From SVFI01 sp045535935 (lineage in GTDB: Bacteria > Bacillota > Clostridia > Lachnospirales > Lachnospiraceae): a stretch of DNA of 30,121 nucleotides. The DNA is taken from assembly GCA_045535935.1 (NCBI GenBank), contig JAZSMO010000053.1, forward strand, positions 1-30,121, read 5' to 3'. Under the pieces are notes generated by a model. That model was not told where the DNA came from. It saw only the letters and a list, made by a program, of their open reading frames with translations, and did no database searches. Both the position numbers and the translations under genes were made by a program. Of the stretch, positions 7,388 to 16,483 are shown in pieces (positions within the stretch are counted from its first letter, which is position 1; every line of letters begins with the position of its first letter).

Positions 7388-10330
7388 TTATATTTTTCTT
7401 CGGATAGGCGGACTGATCAAAAGTGCAAGTCCGGCCAACACAAACGCTGCAACCAAAAGCCATTTCGGATCAAATGCATCTCCTGTCTGCGGCGAATCAT
7501 CTTTCCTTGTAAGCTTAAGGCTTTCCGCCTTAATTTTTTCACCGATTTCGCCGACTCCTGCATACAAGCCATAGGCCGAAAAATGATTGGTACGGAACAC
7601 AAAATAATTTTGTCCGTCTTTTTTACGCTTCGTGCCGTAAATGGTCTGCAATTTTCCGCTTTCACCGATAGTAACCGCACAAATATCCTGCAAACTCATA
7701 GTCTCGGAAATAGGAACGCTGATTTCCACCGCTGTATCCCCGAAATTAGATATCAGAACATTACTTTTCGTTTCAAGCATTTTGAGATCCAGCACCTGCA
7801 ACTGTCCATCTATCAAGTCACCGTATTGCTGTGAAACTGCTTTCACAAGATGCTGTTCATCGGCAACATTTTTGTCGACATACAGAATATATGGCTCTTC
7901 ATCATCATAGACCTTAGCTTCTATTTTATCCGAATCTGCATAAGATGATGAAAGCACAACCGTTGTCACTCCGTCATTTTCTTCTGCAGAATCCGTCTCT
8001 TCTTTCTCTTCTTTTTCTTCTTCCTCGGAATCGCCCGAAATCGCTGCATCAAACGGGAACTTGGCATCGTAGTCCGACAGTTTTCCCAAATCCGGCGGAA
8101 GCAAAATTCCTTTCAATTCATTTTCTCCCCAGTATGCAAAATTTTCATATGCGTCAAATGCATCCGGATCTGCAGCTTTTATCGTATAATTTTCTCCTTG
8201 AATCCTTACGTAGGAAGGAACCTCCACAAGTCCGGTCACTTCGTCCGGTTGCTGCGTACAATAAACCAGCGTCACCTGCTTCAATGACGGATCCGACATT
8301 GAAACGACAAGTCCGCGAAATCCGAGATACATCTCATCAAGAATCGACTGCTTCATCTGCACAAACTCATTGTCTACAACCGCTGTCGTAATATCGGAAA
8401 ATACCAGACTTCGATAACCGTCATTTTCCAATCTGGTAGCTGTCTTCTCATAAGAAACGGACGGCAATTTGTTTTCATGTTCAAACACAACCGCATCCGC
8501 ACTCACAAGCTTATAAGCTCCCAGACCGATTTCGGAAATGTTATTCCCCAGAGACAGTTTTGTGAGCGGACAGGTCGCAAAAGCCCTGTCACAAATCTTT
8601 TCCACCCTGCCACCGCCCGTGACTGCGAATAAAGAGGTACATCCGTTAAACGCATCCTCACCGATCTCCACAAGGCTTTCATCTAAAACAACTTCCTGTA
8701 TTTCCGCATGGTTTGCGAAAACGCCGCCTGCAATTTTCTTTACCGTATTCGGAAGAATCACTTTGGAACCCGATCCTCTGTACGCAAGCAGGATACCGTC
8801 TCCCACCACAAGAAAATCTTCTGCTCCGTCTGCGGAAAGCCACTTTTCGAGATACGGCGTCTCAGAAAAAGCTTCCGGTTCCACGGAAACAACACTGCTT
8901 GGAATCTCTATATGTTCAAGCTGATCACAGTGGTAAAATGCACCGTATCCGATGTGTTTCACTCCTTCCGGAATCACAATTGCCCTCAGACTGCTTCGCG
9001 CAAATGAAAAATCATCAATCATTTCCATCGAATCATCCATGGTCACGTTTTTAAATGTATTCGATTGATAATATTGTTTCTTGTAAATCGTATGACTTCC
9101 GTCATCCTCCGCAATAAAATCCGCCGTGAATGTTTCAGGTTCCTCTATCACCACTTCCTGTGCAGGCTCAGCAGCATCCTCATCATAAAAAACGACTGCA
9201 TTTCCTGCCACAACACGTGATTTCCCGATCACATCGGAAGCATCCGGTCCGTAATAATCCGAAACATTTAATTTCGATACATCTGCTGGCTGATTCGGAT
9301 CATAGATATCAAGTATCTCTGTACTTTTTTCTTCCTCCTCATCCTCCTGCGCCTCTTCCTCTTCTTCCTCTTCCGGCTCTACGATAATCGTTTCTTTATA
9401 AATATCCCCGATGGTATTTTCACTCACCGTAGTCTCGTCCTGTTCCATCAAAAGCGCAATGGACGATTTGAATTCCTGCGCAAACTCGTAGGCCGGTGTT
9501 CCCTCCTGTGCAACAATTTTAAGCTCATAGCATCCGTCAAACGCTGTACTGTGAATACCGGTCACCGATGCAGGAAGTGTAATCGTATCGAGATCGATAC
9601 AGTCCTCAAAAGCTTTTGCCGCCACTTTACGAACCGAATACGGAATTGCGACCGTCTTTAAATTTTTACAGTTCGAAAACGAATATTCCGGAATCTCTGT
9701 CAAATGCGCAGACAATTCCACCGTTTCCAGATTGTCACATCCCCAAAACGCATAGCGCTCAATATCCGAAACCGTGTCCGGCATATCAAAATTTTTTCCG
9801 TCTCTTCCCGCAAATACTTGAATCAATTTTGTCATGTCGCGATTATACAGCGCACCATCATGCACAACAAAATAGCTGTTTTTCCCTAATTCAATGTTCT
9901 CAAGCTCGTCATCTCCGGAAAAAACACCGGCTCCAAGCTCCATAATCGTATTGGAAAACCGAACGGTATCCAGCTCCGGACACATTGCAAACGCGCCGCT
10001 TTCAATCGTGGAAATCCCCTCGGAAAAATATACCGAATCTAAATTGACACAGTCGCGGAACGCACCGTTTTCAATCACTTCAACGCTGGCCGGGAAAGAA
10101 ATACTCTCTATGTTTTGATTTCCGGCAAAAGCATCTGTACTGATGGTTGTCACACCATTAGGAACAGACACGACCGAAGCCGTGCCTGTATAAGATATCA
10201 ATGTGTTACCATCTCTTTTAAATTCTGCCACAGAATCCACCGCTCTTGCAAAAGGAGCCGGAATCTGTGAGAGTGCTATTGCAAGTACCAGAAAAACAGC
10301 ACCTGCTACCTTTTTGATTCGTTTTTTCAT
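7388..10330 (-). CDS. Cell-wall-anchored BspA-like LRR protein (980 aa)
   Basis: This 980-residue surface protein has a signal peptide (basic start, hydrophobic core, likely cleavage after the Ala-Arg-Ala near residue 30). Two blocks of LRR_5/BspA-type repeats follow, at about residues 35-290 and 425-620, with phrases such as AFxGCxxLxxxxLP. A glutamate-rich linker (about 315-335) separates the blocks and a second acidic stretch lies near 765-783. A C-terminal module containing THFS/NHFSAYG-type sequence leads to the sorting signal SPQTGD (946-951), a membrane segment (957-973) and a basic tail. It is the last gene of the sortase operon and its ATG overlaps the upstream stop as ATGA, suggesting translational coupling. 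BspA-like repeats are often adhesive, but the partner is unknown. Anchoring by the neighbouring sortase is inferred. Confidence 0.9.
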   Translation of the reverse strand: MKKRIKKVAGAVFLVLAIALSQIPAPFARAVDSVAEFKRDGNTLISYTGTASVVSVPNGVTTISTDAFAGNQNIESISFPASVEVIENGAFRDCVNLDSVYFSEGISTIESGAFAMCPELDTVRFSNTIMELGAGVFSGDDELENIELGKNSYFVVHDGALYNRDMTKLIQVFAGRDGKNFDMPDTVSDIERYAFWGCDNLETVELSAHLTEIPEYSFSNCKNLKTVAIPYSVRKVAAKAFEDCIDLDTITLPASVTGIHSTAFDGCYELKIVAQEGTPAYEFAQEFKSSIALLMEQDETTVSENTIGDIYKETIIVEPEEEEEEEAQEDEEEEKSTEILDIYDPNQPADVSKLNVSDYYGPDASDVIGKSRVVAGNAVVFYDEDAAEPAQEVVIEEPETFTADFIAEDDGSHTIYKKQYYQSNTFKNVTMDDSMEMIDDFSFARSSLRAIVIPEGVKHIGYGAFYHCDQLEHIEIPSSVVSVEPEAFSETPYLEKWLSADGAEDFLVVGDGILLAYRGSGSKVILPNTVKKIAGGVFANHAEIQEVVLDESLVEIGEDAFNGCTSLFAVTGGGRVEKICDRAFATCPLTKLSLGNNISEIGLGAYKLVSADAVVFEHENKLPSVSYEKTATRLENDGYRSLVFSDITTAVVDNEFVQMKQSILDEMYLGFRGLVVSMSDPSLKQVTLVYCTQQPDEVTGLVEVPSYVRIQGENYTIKAADPDAFDAYENFAYWGENELKGILLPPDLGKLSDYDAKFPFDAAISGDSEEEEKEEKEETDSAEENDGVTTVVLSSSYADSDKIEAKVYDDEEPYILYVDKNVADEQHLVKAVSQQYGDLIDGQLQVLDLKMLETKSNVLISNFGDTAVEISVPISETMSLQDICAVTIGESGKLQTIYGTKRKKDGQNYFVFRTNHFSAYGLYAGVGEIGEKIKAESLKLTRKDDSPQTGDAFDPKWLLVAAFVLAGLALLISPPIRRKI

Positions 10331-13300
10331 TCAATCACTTTCACAATCTTGTTTTTTGAACCTTTACCGAAGAACATAAGCACCGATAACAACGCAAGTC
10401 CGATCGAAAGGAACCACTTTGGATGAATCGGATCACCGGTTGTCGGTGTCACATCCGTCACACCACTTGTGAGATTATCCGTCTCCACATAAATTGCATA
10501 TGGTGAAAAATGTGTCGCATCGAAAGAAATACAGGCCACATTATCAATGGACGTCAATCTTGAATTCAGTTTTTCAAAGTTTCCGTTCTTTACCGCACCG
10601 GCTTTATTGTTTCCTGCATAACCTGCAAGTGCATCCGGAATCGGTAAAGTTACTGTCACTGTAATTCCCGTGGTATCCTCTATTTTTGATGTACCTGTGG
10701 AATCATACAAACTGATATCCATCGCAAAATATTTCAAATGCTCCAGTGTACCATATTCCTTGAGAAGAGCTGCTTCCACCTCTGCTCTTGCTTCGGTACT
10801 GTCCGAAATCTTCACAATAAAATTATCATTCGAACCGGATATCTTTGCAGAAACAAGATCTCTGTTAGAAATTCCTGTTTTTGTCACAACAACCTTCGTA
10901 CCGTCATCCGCCGGAACTTTATGAATGATCGTTGTAGAAGAATTTCCGCTTACACTTCCGGATGGTCTGACAGAGCTTCCTCCGTTATTTGATGTCGCTC
11001 CGTTACCGGTCTGTGTCTGATTTCCGGTTGTATTGCCGATTCCTGCCGGATCACTGCCACCACCTGTGGATGTATTGCCGGAGGCATCGGACGATGTCTG
11101 TCCGTCTACATCTTCTCCTCCGTCACTTCCGCCGGAAGTATTCTTCGAATAAAGTGCTTTGATCTGCAGATCCGATGTCACTGGAACAGTCGCATAATTG
11201 GACGGTGACCATGTGGTAAAGGTATATCCCTTTCTTGTCGGTGTCACTGTCGTTGCTGTCGGACAACTTCCTGCAGGTACCATCTGCGTATCAAGAACCG
11301 TTCCGTCATGATCTACAAACTCTACCTTGTAACGTGTTGTTGTATCTGTCGTTCCGCCTGTGCCACCGTTTCCGCTTCCCGCATCATCTCCGGTATAATT
11401 TGGATCCTCTGTATAGTAGGCTTTTACAATGAGATTTCCCGTCACCTGGATCGTATTGTAATTGGACGGTGCCCAGTAACTGAAAATATATCCTTTTCTT
11501 GTCGGTTTCACATTCGGTGTCGTCGGTGTGGCACCTTCCTTCAGATACTGTGTATCCCATGTATAAAGTCCGTCAAAATCCTGGAACACTACCGAATAGA
11601 ATCCTTCGATGGTAGCCGCATTGCTCTCCTCATAGATCGCCTTGGTCACAATATCTTCCTTGACATTGTCAAAGTCTTCTGTCCAGCCGACAAGCGCATA
11701 TCCTTCACGGGAGGTACGAGGTGCTGTTGCACTTGCGCCTTTCTTGACCGTCTCTGTCTTTAATACATAATCATCCCAGTCAAGGAAGGTTACGGTAAAC
11801 GTCTGTACATAGGTCTGTGCGGTGATACCGTCTTTTCCTTCACAGTACCAGTATGCGGTACTGTCCTCCGCACATTCTACCGTTAATCCCTGAATATAAT
11901 CTTTATTTCCCATGGCATCTTCTGTGATAAATGCCTCATCATCAATACTCTGCACGCTGTCCGGGATAGAAATCGTGGATAATGCAGTGTTGCGGAACGC
12001 ATGTTTTCCGATCTTTTTGGTCGCATCGGACAAACTGCAGTAATACAGCTGCGTCGCTCCGTCAAAACAATATTCCGGTATTACCGCTGCCTCTGCCTCA
12101 TCCAGATATGCTTCTTTAATTCCGGTACAATTCTGGAACGCACACGGATCGATGGAAGTCACTCCGGCAAATTCAGATGTACTGAGTTTTGCTGCTCCGA
12201 TCAGATTTCCTCTGCTTTCCAGACACTCCACTATTCGTGTGAAATTGCCGTCTTCCCCTGCGCCCTTGATAATGGCATCCTCACAGGTAAAATAAGGACT
12301 TCCGCTGAAGCCGACATTGGTAAGCTTTTCACAACCCGCAAACGGCATTGCCTCAATTTCGGAAAGTGTACTTGGGAAGGTTACATTCTCCAGCGCAGTA
12401 CAATCCTGGAAAACCCGTTCTCCGAGGGACTCGCCCGCAGGATTATCACTGCTGTACATGATAAAGGTATCCATGGAAGTACAGCCTTCAAACTCATTGT
12501 CCGGAATGGATTCCACGGTTTCAAGAATCACACTCTTAACCGCTGTGTTTCCGGTAAACAGGTCATCTTTTAACCCTTTGATACCATCTTCGATCACCAC
12601 ATGATATACTGCATCAATAACCTCCTGCTCTTCCTCTGTCAAGAAGATCGGATTGGCCGGATTTAATAAATTACTTCTATATTTGTTATATGCAGATGCA
12701 ACAATTTCATTTTCCTGCTTCTTGGTGCGAACATATTCACTGTCCCCATCATAAGTACTCAAGCTGTAGGAAGTTGTGCCCTGCAGCTGTTCTTCCGTCG
12801 GAATGGCCACAACAACCGGATAAGCAGACTCAACCTGATTTGTATTTTCATTTTTTGTTACCACCATCTGAATCTGCAGGTTCTGCGGGAATCCACTGGT
12901 ATATCTGATATACTGGGTCGGCGCCGCCGGATCGTTGTAGTTGTTATTGATATCCATTGCATAGTTGAATGGTACGCAATCCGAAGAGATGTCTCCGATA
13001 AAGCAAAGACTTTCTTCCGGAATATTATCGTGATCCTTATCGATATCGGAAAGCACTACTCCCGTTTTGAATGCATCCGTTCCGATTGACTGCACCGCTT
13101 TCGCATTATCAAAATTTACCGTCCGCAGAGCGGTACAACCTTTGAACGCACCTGACTCAATCACAGCAACCGATGACGGAATATACAAATACTCTATCTC
13201 TTCATTGCCGCTGAACGTATCGGAGGATATCGATGCCACATGATATTTGGCAATGTTATCCGGAATAATTACATTGCTTCCGTCGTTCGTCTTATCTATT

Positions 13301-14931
13301 TTTTCAAAATTGACCAGTGTATTTGTCTCGTCCACACGGAACGCATAACCGTCTACAATCTTTTCATACCAGCCTTCATATCCCGGATCCAAATATCCGA
13401 ATGCTTCCCCGTGCTTTTGCGTATAAGTATGTGCGTAAGACTGCGAATTTGCCAAAATACAGAATTCATCACTCACTTCGTAGGTATCCTGGAACGCAGA
13501 TCCCTCACCGAGATTCTCCGCACTGAAAATATCACGGTCAGCGCCGGTATATAAATCATCATATGCACCTGCACCGACATATTCTGAGTCATCACAATCC
13601 AGTTTCAGGTTACGGGCCGGAACTTTGACCGTGTCAAGACTGCTACATCCGGTTACATTGTTATATTTAAATATATTGTCACCTGTACCCGCATTTTCCG
13701 GAAGTCCGAGATATGTGAGCGAAGCACATCCATACATCGTATATTGTACCTTGTCGATGTTGGCCACACGAATCGGGAACACAACCTGTGTCAGAGAAAG
13801 ACAATTATAAAACAGTCCGCTTCCCACAGTAGTAAGCGATGTATTTCCGTCTGCACCTCTACCATAAATATTGGCTGCGGAAAGATTCGTACAATCTTTG
13901 AACACACAGTTTCCGAGTGTCTGTACTTCATCCGGAATTTTTACCGAAGTCAGATAGGTACAACCGGCAAACGCATAATCACCGATTCCCACAAGGTTGG
14001 TAGGCTCTACAAATCCGATGGTATTCATCTGATTACAGTCACGGAACGCATTGTTACCGATACAGCGGACACCGTTTTCCACTTTTACATTCTGCATCTG
14101 ACAGCCCTTGAACGCATTGTCACCGATGCCGAGAATCTTCTCCGGAATCACAAGGGTTGAAAAGTTGGTTGCACCTTCAAATACACCAGGTCCTGCACCT
14201 TCTGCGTAATATTTTCCGTCAGCACTTGTCCCGGTACCTGCATTGTTAATCTCCACTTCATAACGGGTACTTCCCACATACTGAACCGGAATGACAAGCT
14301 GCTCCGATCCCTTGTAGCTCACACTGTTTCCGGATACAAGCTCGATGCTTTCATTACCGTCACCACCTGCAACCACATAAAGATTCTTTCCGGTCCATTT
14401 TTCCTGTTCAGAGCCAAGACATGGCGAAAGCACCGTATTCAGCGCCGGCGTGTTGATGGAACCATCCTCATTAAATGTCGCATCCGCTTTTTCCTGCGAA
14501 ACATAATACAAAAATTCATTATTGCTGTTTACGGCGATATAATCCGTTTTCGGTTTATGATATAAAAAGGCATTGATCTCACTCGGAATCGTAAGAGATG
14601 CATTGGAAACAACATTGTTTACATTGTAATAGACGATGACACCTGTCAAGGTACCGCCGTTACTTCCGTATGCCACACGGAAATTTCCGTCACCGCTGGC
14701 ATAAACAGGATAATTATTCCCTATGTAATCCGGTATGTAATCCGACGTTTTCAGCGTTGCTTCCGCCAAAAGCGAAGACTCTAAATCGGTAGCCGCCGCC
14801 TTGGATTCCGGAACAGGAATCAGTGCTACAATCACCGCCGATAACATGAGTACTGCGGACAGCGTTCCCATGACCGTTCTCTTCAAACGTCTGTTCAATC
14901 TTCTTTTCGTTTTCTTTTTGTTGTTTGCCAT
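10327..14931 (-). CDS. Giant cell-wall-anchored BspA-like LRR protein with InlB-type B repeats
   Basis: This 1534-residue protein has a very basic N-terminus and a signal-peptide-like hydrophobic stretch (about residues 19-37). LRR_5/BspA repeats fill most of residues 240-1040, interrupted by a non-repeat insertion at about 655-765. Three Listeria/Bacteroides B-type repeats follow (about 1042-1096, 1112-1172 and 1197-1261), recognisable by the GYxFxxWxPSNY pattern. Next come a Gly/Ser/Thr-rich spacer (about 1262-1335) and a C-terminal module ending in THFSPYAIYV. The sorting signal TPTTGD (1495-1500), a hydrophobic segment (1506-1521) and a lysine-rich tail close the protein. It starts 25 bases after the sortase stop codon with a GGAG site. 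It is probably displayed on the wall by that sortase and may bind host or microbial ligands; the binding role is inferred. Confidence 0.9.
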   Translation of the reverse strand: MANNKKKTKRRLNRRLKRTVMGTLSAVLMLSAVIVALIPVPESKAAATDLESSLLAEATLKTSDYIPDYIGNNYPVYASGDGNFRVAYGSNGGTLTGVIVYYNVNNVVSNASLTIPSEINAFLYHKPKTDYIAVNSNNEFLYYVSQEKADATFNEDGSINTPALNTVLSPCLGSEQEKWTGKNLYVVAGGDGNESIELVSGNSVSYKGSEQLVIPVQYVGSTRYEVEINNAGTGTSADGKYYAEGAGPGVFEGATNFSTLVIPEKILGIGDNAFKGCQMQNVKVENGVRCIGNNAFRDCNQMNTIGFVEPTNLVGIGDYAFAGCTYLTSVKIPDEVQTLGNCVFKDCTNLSAANIYGRGADGNTSLTTVGSGLFYNCLSLTQVVFPIRVANIDKVQYTMYGCASLTYLGLPENAGTGDNIFKYNNVTGCSSLDTVKVPARNLKLDCDDSEYVGAGAYDDLYTGADRDIFSAENLGEGSAFQDTYEVSDEFCILANSQSYAHTYTQKHGEAFGYLDPGYEGWYEKIVDGYAFRVDETNTLVNFEKIDKTNDGSNVIIPDNIAKYHVASISSDTFSGNEEIEYLYIPSSVAVIESGAFKGCTALRTVNFDNAKAVQSIGTDAFKTGVVLSDIDKDHDNIPEESLCFIGDISSDCVPFNYAMDINNNYNDPAAPTQYIRYTSGFPQNLQIQMVVTKNENTNQVESAYPVVVAIPTEEQLQGTTSYSLSTYDGDSEYVRTKKQENEIVASAYNKYRSNLLNPANPIFLTEEEQEVIDAVYHVVIEDGIKGLKDDLFTGNTAVKSVILETVESIPDNEFEGCTSMDTFIMYSSDNPAGESLGERVFQDCTALENVTFPSTLSEIEAMPFAGCEKLTNVGFSGSPYFTCEDAIIKGAGEDGNFTRIVECLESRGNLIGAAKLSTSEFAGVTSIDPCAFQNCTGIKEAYLDEAEAAVIPEYCFDGATQLYYCSLSDATKKIGKHAFRNTALSTISIPDSVQSIDDEAFITEDAMGNKDYIQGLTVECAEDSTAYWYCEGKDGITAQTYVQTFTVTFLDWDDYVLKTETVKKGASATAPRTSREGYALVGWTEDFDNVKEDIVTKAIYEESNAATIEGFYSVVFQDFDGLYTWDTQYLKEGATPTTPNVKPTRKGYIFSYWAPSNYNTIQVTGNLIVKAYYTEDPNYTGDDAGSGNGGTGGTTDTTTRYKVEFVDHDGTVLDTQMVPAGSCPTATTVTPTRKGYTFTTWSPSNYATVPVTSDLQIKALYSKNTSGGSDGGEDVDGQTSSDASGNTSTGGGSDPAGIGNTTGNQTQTGNGATSNNGGSSVRPSGSVSGNSSTTIIHKVPADDGTKVVVTKTGISNRDLVSAKISGSNDNFIVKISDSTEARAEVEAALLKEYGTLEHLKYFAMDISLYDSTGTSKIEDTTGITVTVTLPIPDALAGYAGNNKAGAVKNGNFEKLNSRLTSIDNVACISFDATHFSPYAIYVETDNLTSGVTDVTPTTGDPIHPKWFLSIGLALLSVLMFFGKGSKNKIVKVIE

Positions 14932-14956
14932 TTCTGCTCTCCTCTTTCAAGAACTC

Positions 14957-16024
14957 CTATTGTATTCGTTTTGCCACCACTACAAAACGGCCGTCATCTT
15001 CTCCGTAATCACAGGTGGAAAGCGTCAAAAGGTGATCTCCGTACACCGCTTCCACACCGGTATTATAAAGTGACATTTCCTGCATATTTTTCATATTTGA
15101 CTCAAATTCCTTTTCGGAGTCGATATCAATCATCTGATAATATTTAAATGCAATTTCATCTTCCGTATATATGTGGGAATTAAACACATACATCACCTGA
15201 TATACCGCCTTTTCGTATATCGTATCAAACATGATGGTCGGATGCTCCAGATAGTAGCTTTCCGACTTGTATTTGTCGAGATTACCGAACATATTGCCTG
15301 ACCGCATATTATGCCCGTATATGATATAATTGGAACTCGGCTTCATCACATCACACTGATAATCCATAAAAAGCGTTCCGTTTTTATCCTGTTCATGATT
15401 GATATCCCGATCAAGGTAATATTCATTGTCGTCTGTCTGCATGACAGGGTAATCAATATTTGTATCGGCTATTTTAAGCCATCCGATTAGGTTTTTATTC
15501 TGATTATATAAACTTTTGTATTCATCGAGAACCGTAAAGACCTTTTCCTGACCGGTCTCCTCATCGGTATACTCCACCTGTGCTGCTTCATATATCGAGC
15601 TGAGCATTTGATTTTCTTTTCGTGAGGCTAATCGCTCATTTTCCTGCTGAACCGAATACGCCTCATAACAATAAAACCCAAAGTAAACAAGACAACCGAA
15701 GGCCACCAGAAAAAGTGCTGCGGTCAAAATGCGTTTCCATTTTAATTCCCGGCGGGTCAGAACCACCACTTTTTGTTTGGTCTTTCGCCTCTGCTTTGCG
15801 TGAGGTATCTCAGTTTTTTTACTTGGAGCTTCACTCTCCCGATTGTTTTTCTTTTTTTCTTTAATCGCCATGGCCTTTTCATAAATCTCATCATCAAATG
15901 CCATTTCCTCAGGTGTGGTCAAACGATATTTTCCCGCCTGAAGCGCCGAAAAAAGTGCCAGAATATCTTCTTCTTTATCCAGATTATATTTCTTCTTAAT
16001 TTCATTTAATACAGAGTTATCCAT
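14957..16024 (-). CDS. Class B sortase with a long cytoplasmic N-terminus
   Basis: This 355-residue transpeptidase has the class B sortase fold in its second half. His238 lies in YGHNM, Cys338 in TLSTC and Arg346 in GRFVVVAKR, forming the catalytic triad. The membrane segment lies at about residues 99-119, so about 98 mostly charged residues precede it; typical class B sortases start almost directly with the membrane helix. The gene leads an operon with two LRR proteins ending in SPQTG and TPTTG, close to the (S/P)PxTG signals used by Clostridioides difficile SrtB, so these are its likely substrates. I chose the ATG at 16024. A TTG at 16060 would add 12 residues and has an AGGA site six bases upstream, so that start is possible. 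Confidence 0.9.
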   Translation of the reverse strand: MDNSVLNEIKKKYNLDKEEDILALFSALQAGKYRLTTPEEMAFDDEIYEKAMAIKEKKKNNRESEAPSKKTEIPHAKQRRKTKQKVVVLTRRELKWKRILTAALFLVAFGCLVYFGFYCYEAYSVQQENERLASRKENQMLSSIYEAAQVEYTDEETGQEKVFTVLDEYKSLYNQNKNLIGWLKIADTNIDYPVMQTDDNEYYLDRDINHEQDKNGTLFMDYQCDVMKPSSNYIIYGHNMRSGNMFGNLDKYKSESYYLEHPTIMFDTIYEKAVYQVMYVFNSHIYTEDEIAFKYYQMIDIDSEKEFESNMKNMQEMSLYNTGVEAVYGDHLLTLSTCDYGEDDGRFVVVAKRIQ

Positions 16025-16031
16025 GATTCTT

Positions 16032-16060
16032 ATTTTAACTATATATTGCTTGAAATTCAA
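16032..16060 (-). promoter_or_regulatory. Possible promoter of the sortase-LRR operon
   Basis: On the minus strand TTGAAT (16055-16060), a 17-base spacer and TAAAAT (16032-16037) form a reasonable sigmaA promoter. Its -10 ends only seven bases before the ATG at 16024, so transcription would begin at or next to the start codon and give a nearly leaderless mRNA. If the TTG start at 16060 is used, this element cannot serve that start. Confidence 0.5.
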
Positions 16061-16102
16061 CCCTTATCCTACATATTGTGTTTGTTTTTTTCTTCCAAAT
16101 CA

Positions 16103-16132
16103 TGCACACATTACAATTTTTGTCATATGATA
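16103..16132 (+). promoter_or_regulatory. Promoter of the cysteine-rich protein gene
   Basis: A sigmaA reading is TGCACA (16103-16108), 17 bases, TATGAT (16126-16131). The same bases also read as AC (16106-16107), 16 bases, CATATGATA (16124-16132), which fits the sigmaK pattern AC-N16/17-CATAnnnTA and resembles the sigmaE -10. Transcription would begin near 16139, ahead of the TTTGGAGG site. Which sigma factor is used cannot be settled here. Confidence 0.6.
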
Positions 16133-16162
16133 CAGCATAAAACAAAATTTGGAGGCTCTAAT

Positions 16163-16396
16163 ATGAGTGAATTATCAGCTAGTCAATGCGGATGTCGTCA
16201 GGAATCAAGAAGTAACGGTTGCGGAAGCTGGATCTGGATCCTTATCTTATTATGCGTATGCGGAAATAATAATGATGACGGCTGCGGTTGTGGTAACGGC
16301 TCCGGTTTCTTCGGCGGCGGTTCCAATAATTGTTGTGAATGGATCATTATCCTTCTTATTCTCAGCAGCTGCTGCGGAAACGGTTCTTGGTTCTAA
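16163..16396 (+). CDS. Small cysteine/glycine-rich membrane protein
   Basis: This 77-residue protein has 11 cysteines: three CxC pairs (9/11, 31/33, 41/43), two CC pairs (57/58, 70/71) and Cys20. Two short hydrophobic segments start with Trp (about 23-33 and 60-67), each followed or flanked by Gly, Asn and Cys, so the protein looks like an internally duplicated unit. I recall similar short proteins in Lachnospiraceae, sometimes named chorion-class high-cysteine proteins; this is memory, not a search. The function is unknown. A spore-coat or envelope role is possible given cysteine cross-linking potential and the sporulation-like promoter. I chose the ATG at 16163 because TTTGGAGG precedes it; in-frame upstream TTG codons have no such site. 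A perfect terminator follows. Confidence 0.8.
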   Translation: MSELSASQCGCRQESRSNGCGSWIWILILLCVCGNNNDDGCGCGNGSGFFGGGSNNCCEWIIILLILSSCCGNGSWF

Positions 16397-16413
16397 TGTG
16401 ATTCTGCAAGGAC

Positions 16414-16440
16414 AAAGGAGGCCTTCGGGCCTCCTTTATT
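16414..16440 (+). terminator. Perfect-stem terminator after the cysteine-rich gene
   Basis: AAAGGAGGCC (16414-16423) pairs perfectly with GGCCTCCTTT (16428-16437) around a TTCG tetraloop, 10 base pairs in all. The U-tract is short (TTTATT), so some read-through into the next gene at 16484 is possible. Confidence 0.8.
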
Positions 16441-16483
16441 CATATTCCGGCAAAACAGGCATAGGATAACAAAGGAGGATACT

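Noticed and set aside
10327..14931. Repeats resembling a repetitive element or CRISPR
   Set aside because: The repetition is at protein level (LRR_5 and B-type repeats) with varied DNA sequence and no regular spacers.
16046..16162. N-terminal extension of the cysteine-rich protein from upstream TTG codons
   Set aside because: The promoter lies inside this stretch and only ATG 16163 has a ribosome binding site.
16460..16468. CATAGGATA as a sporulation-type -10 for the 178-residue protein gene
   Set aside because: A start about seven bases downstream would fall inside the AAAGGAGG ribosome binding site at 16471-16478, so the mRNA would lose it; no AC lies at the right distance either.
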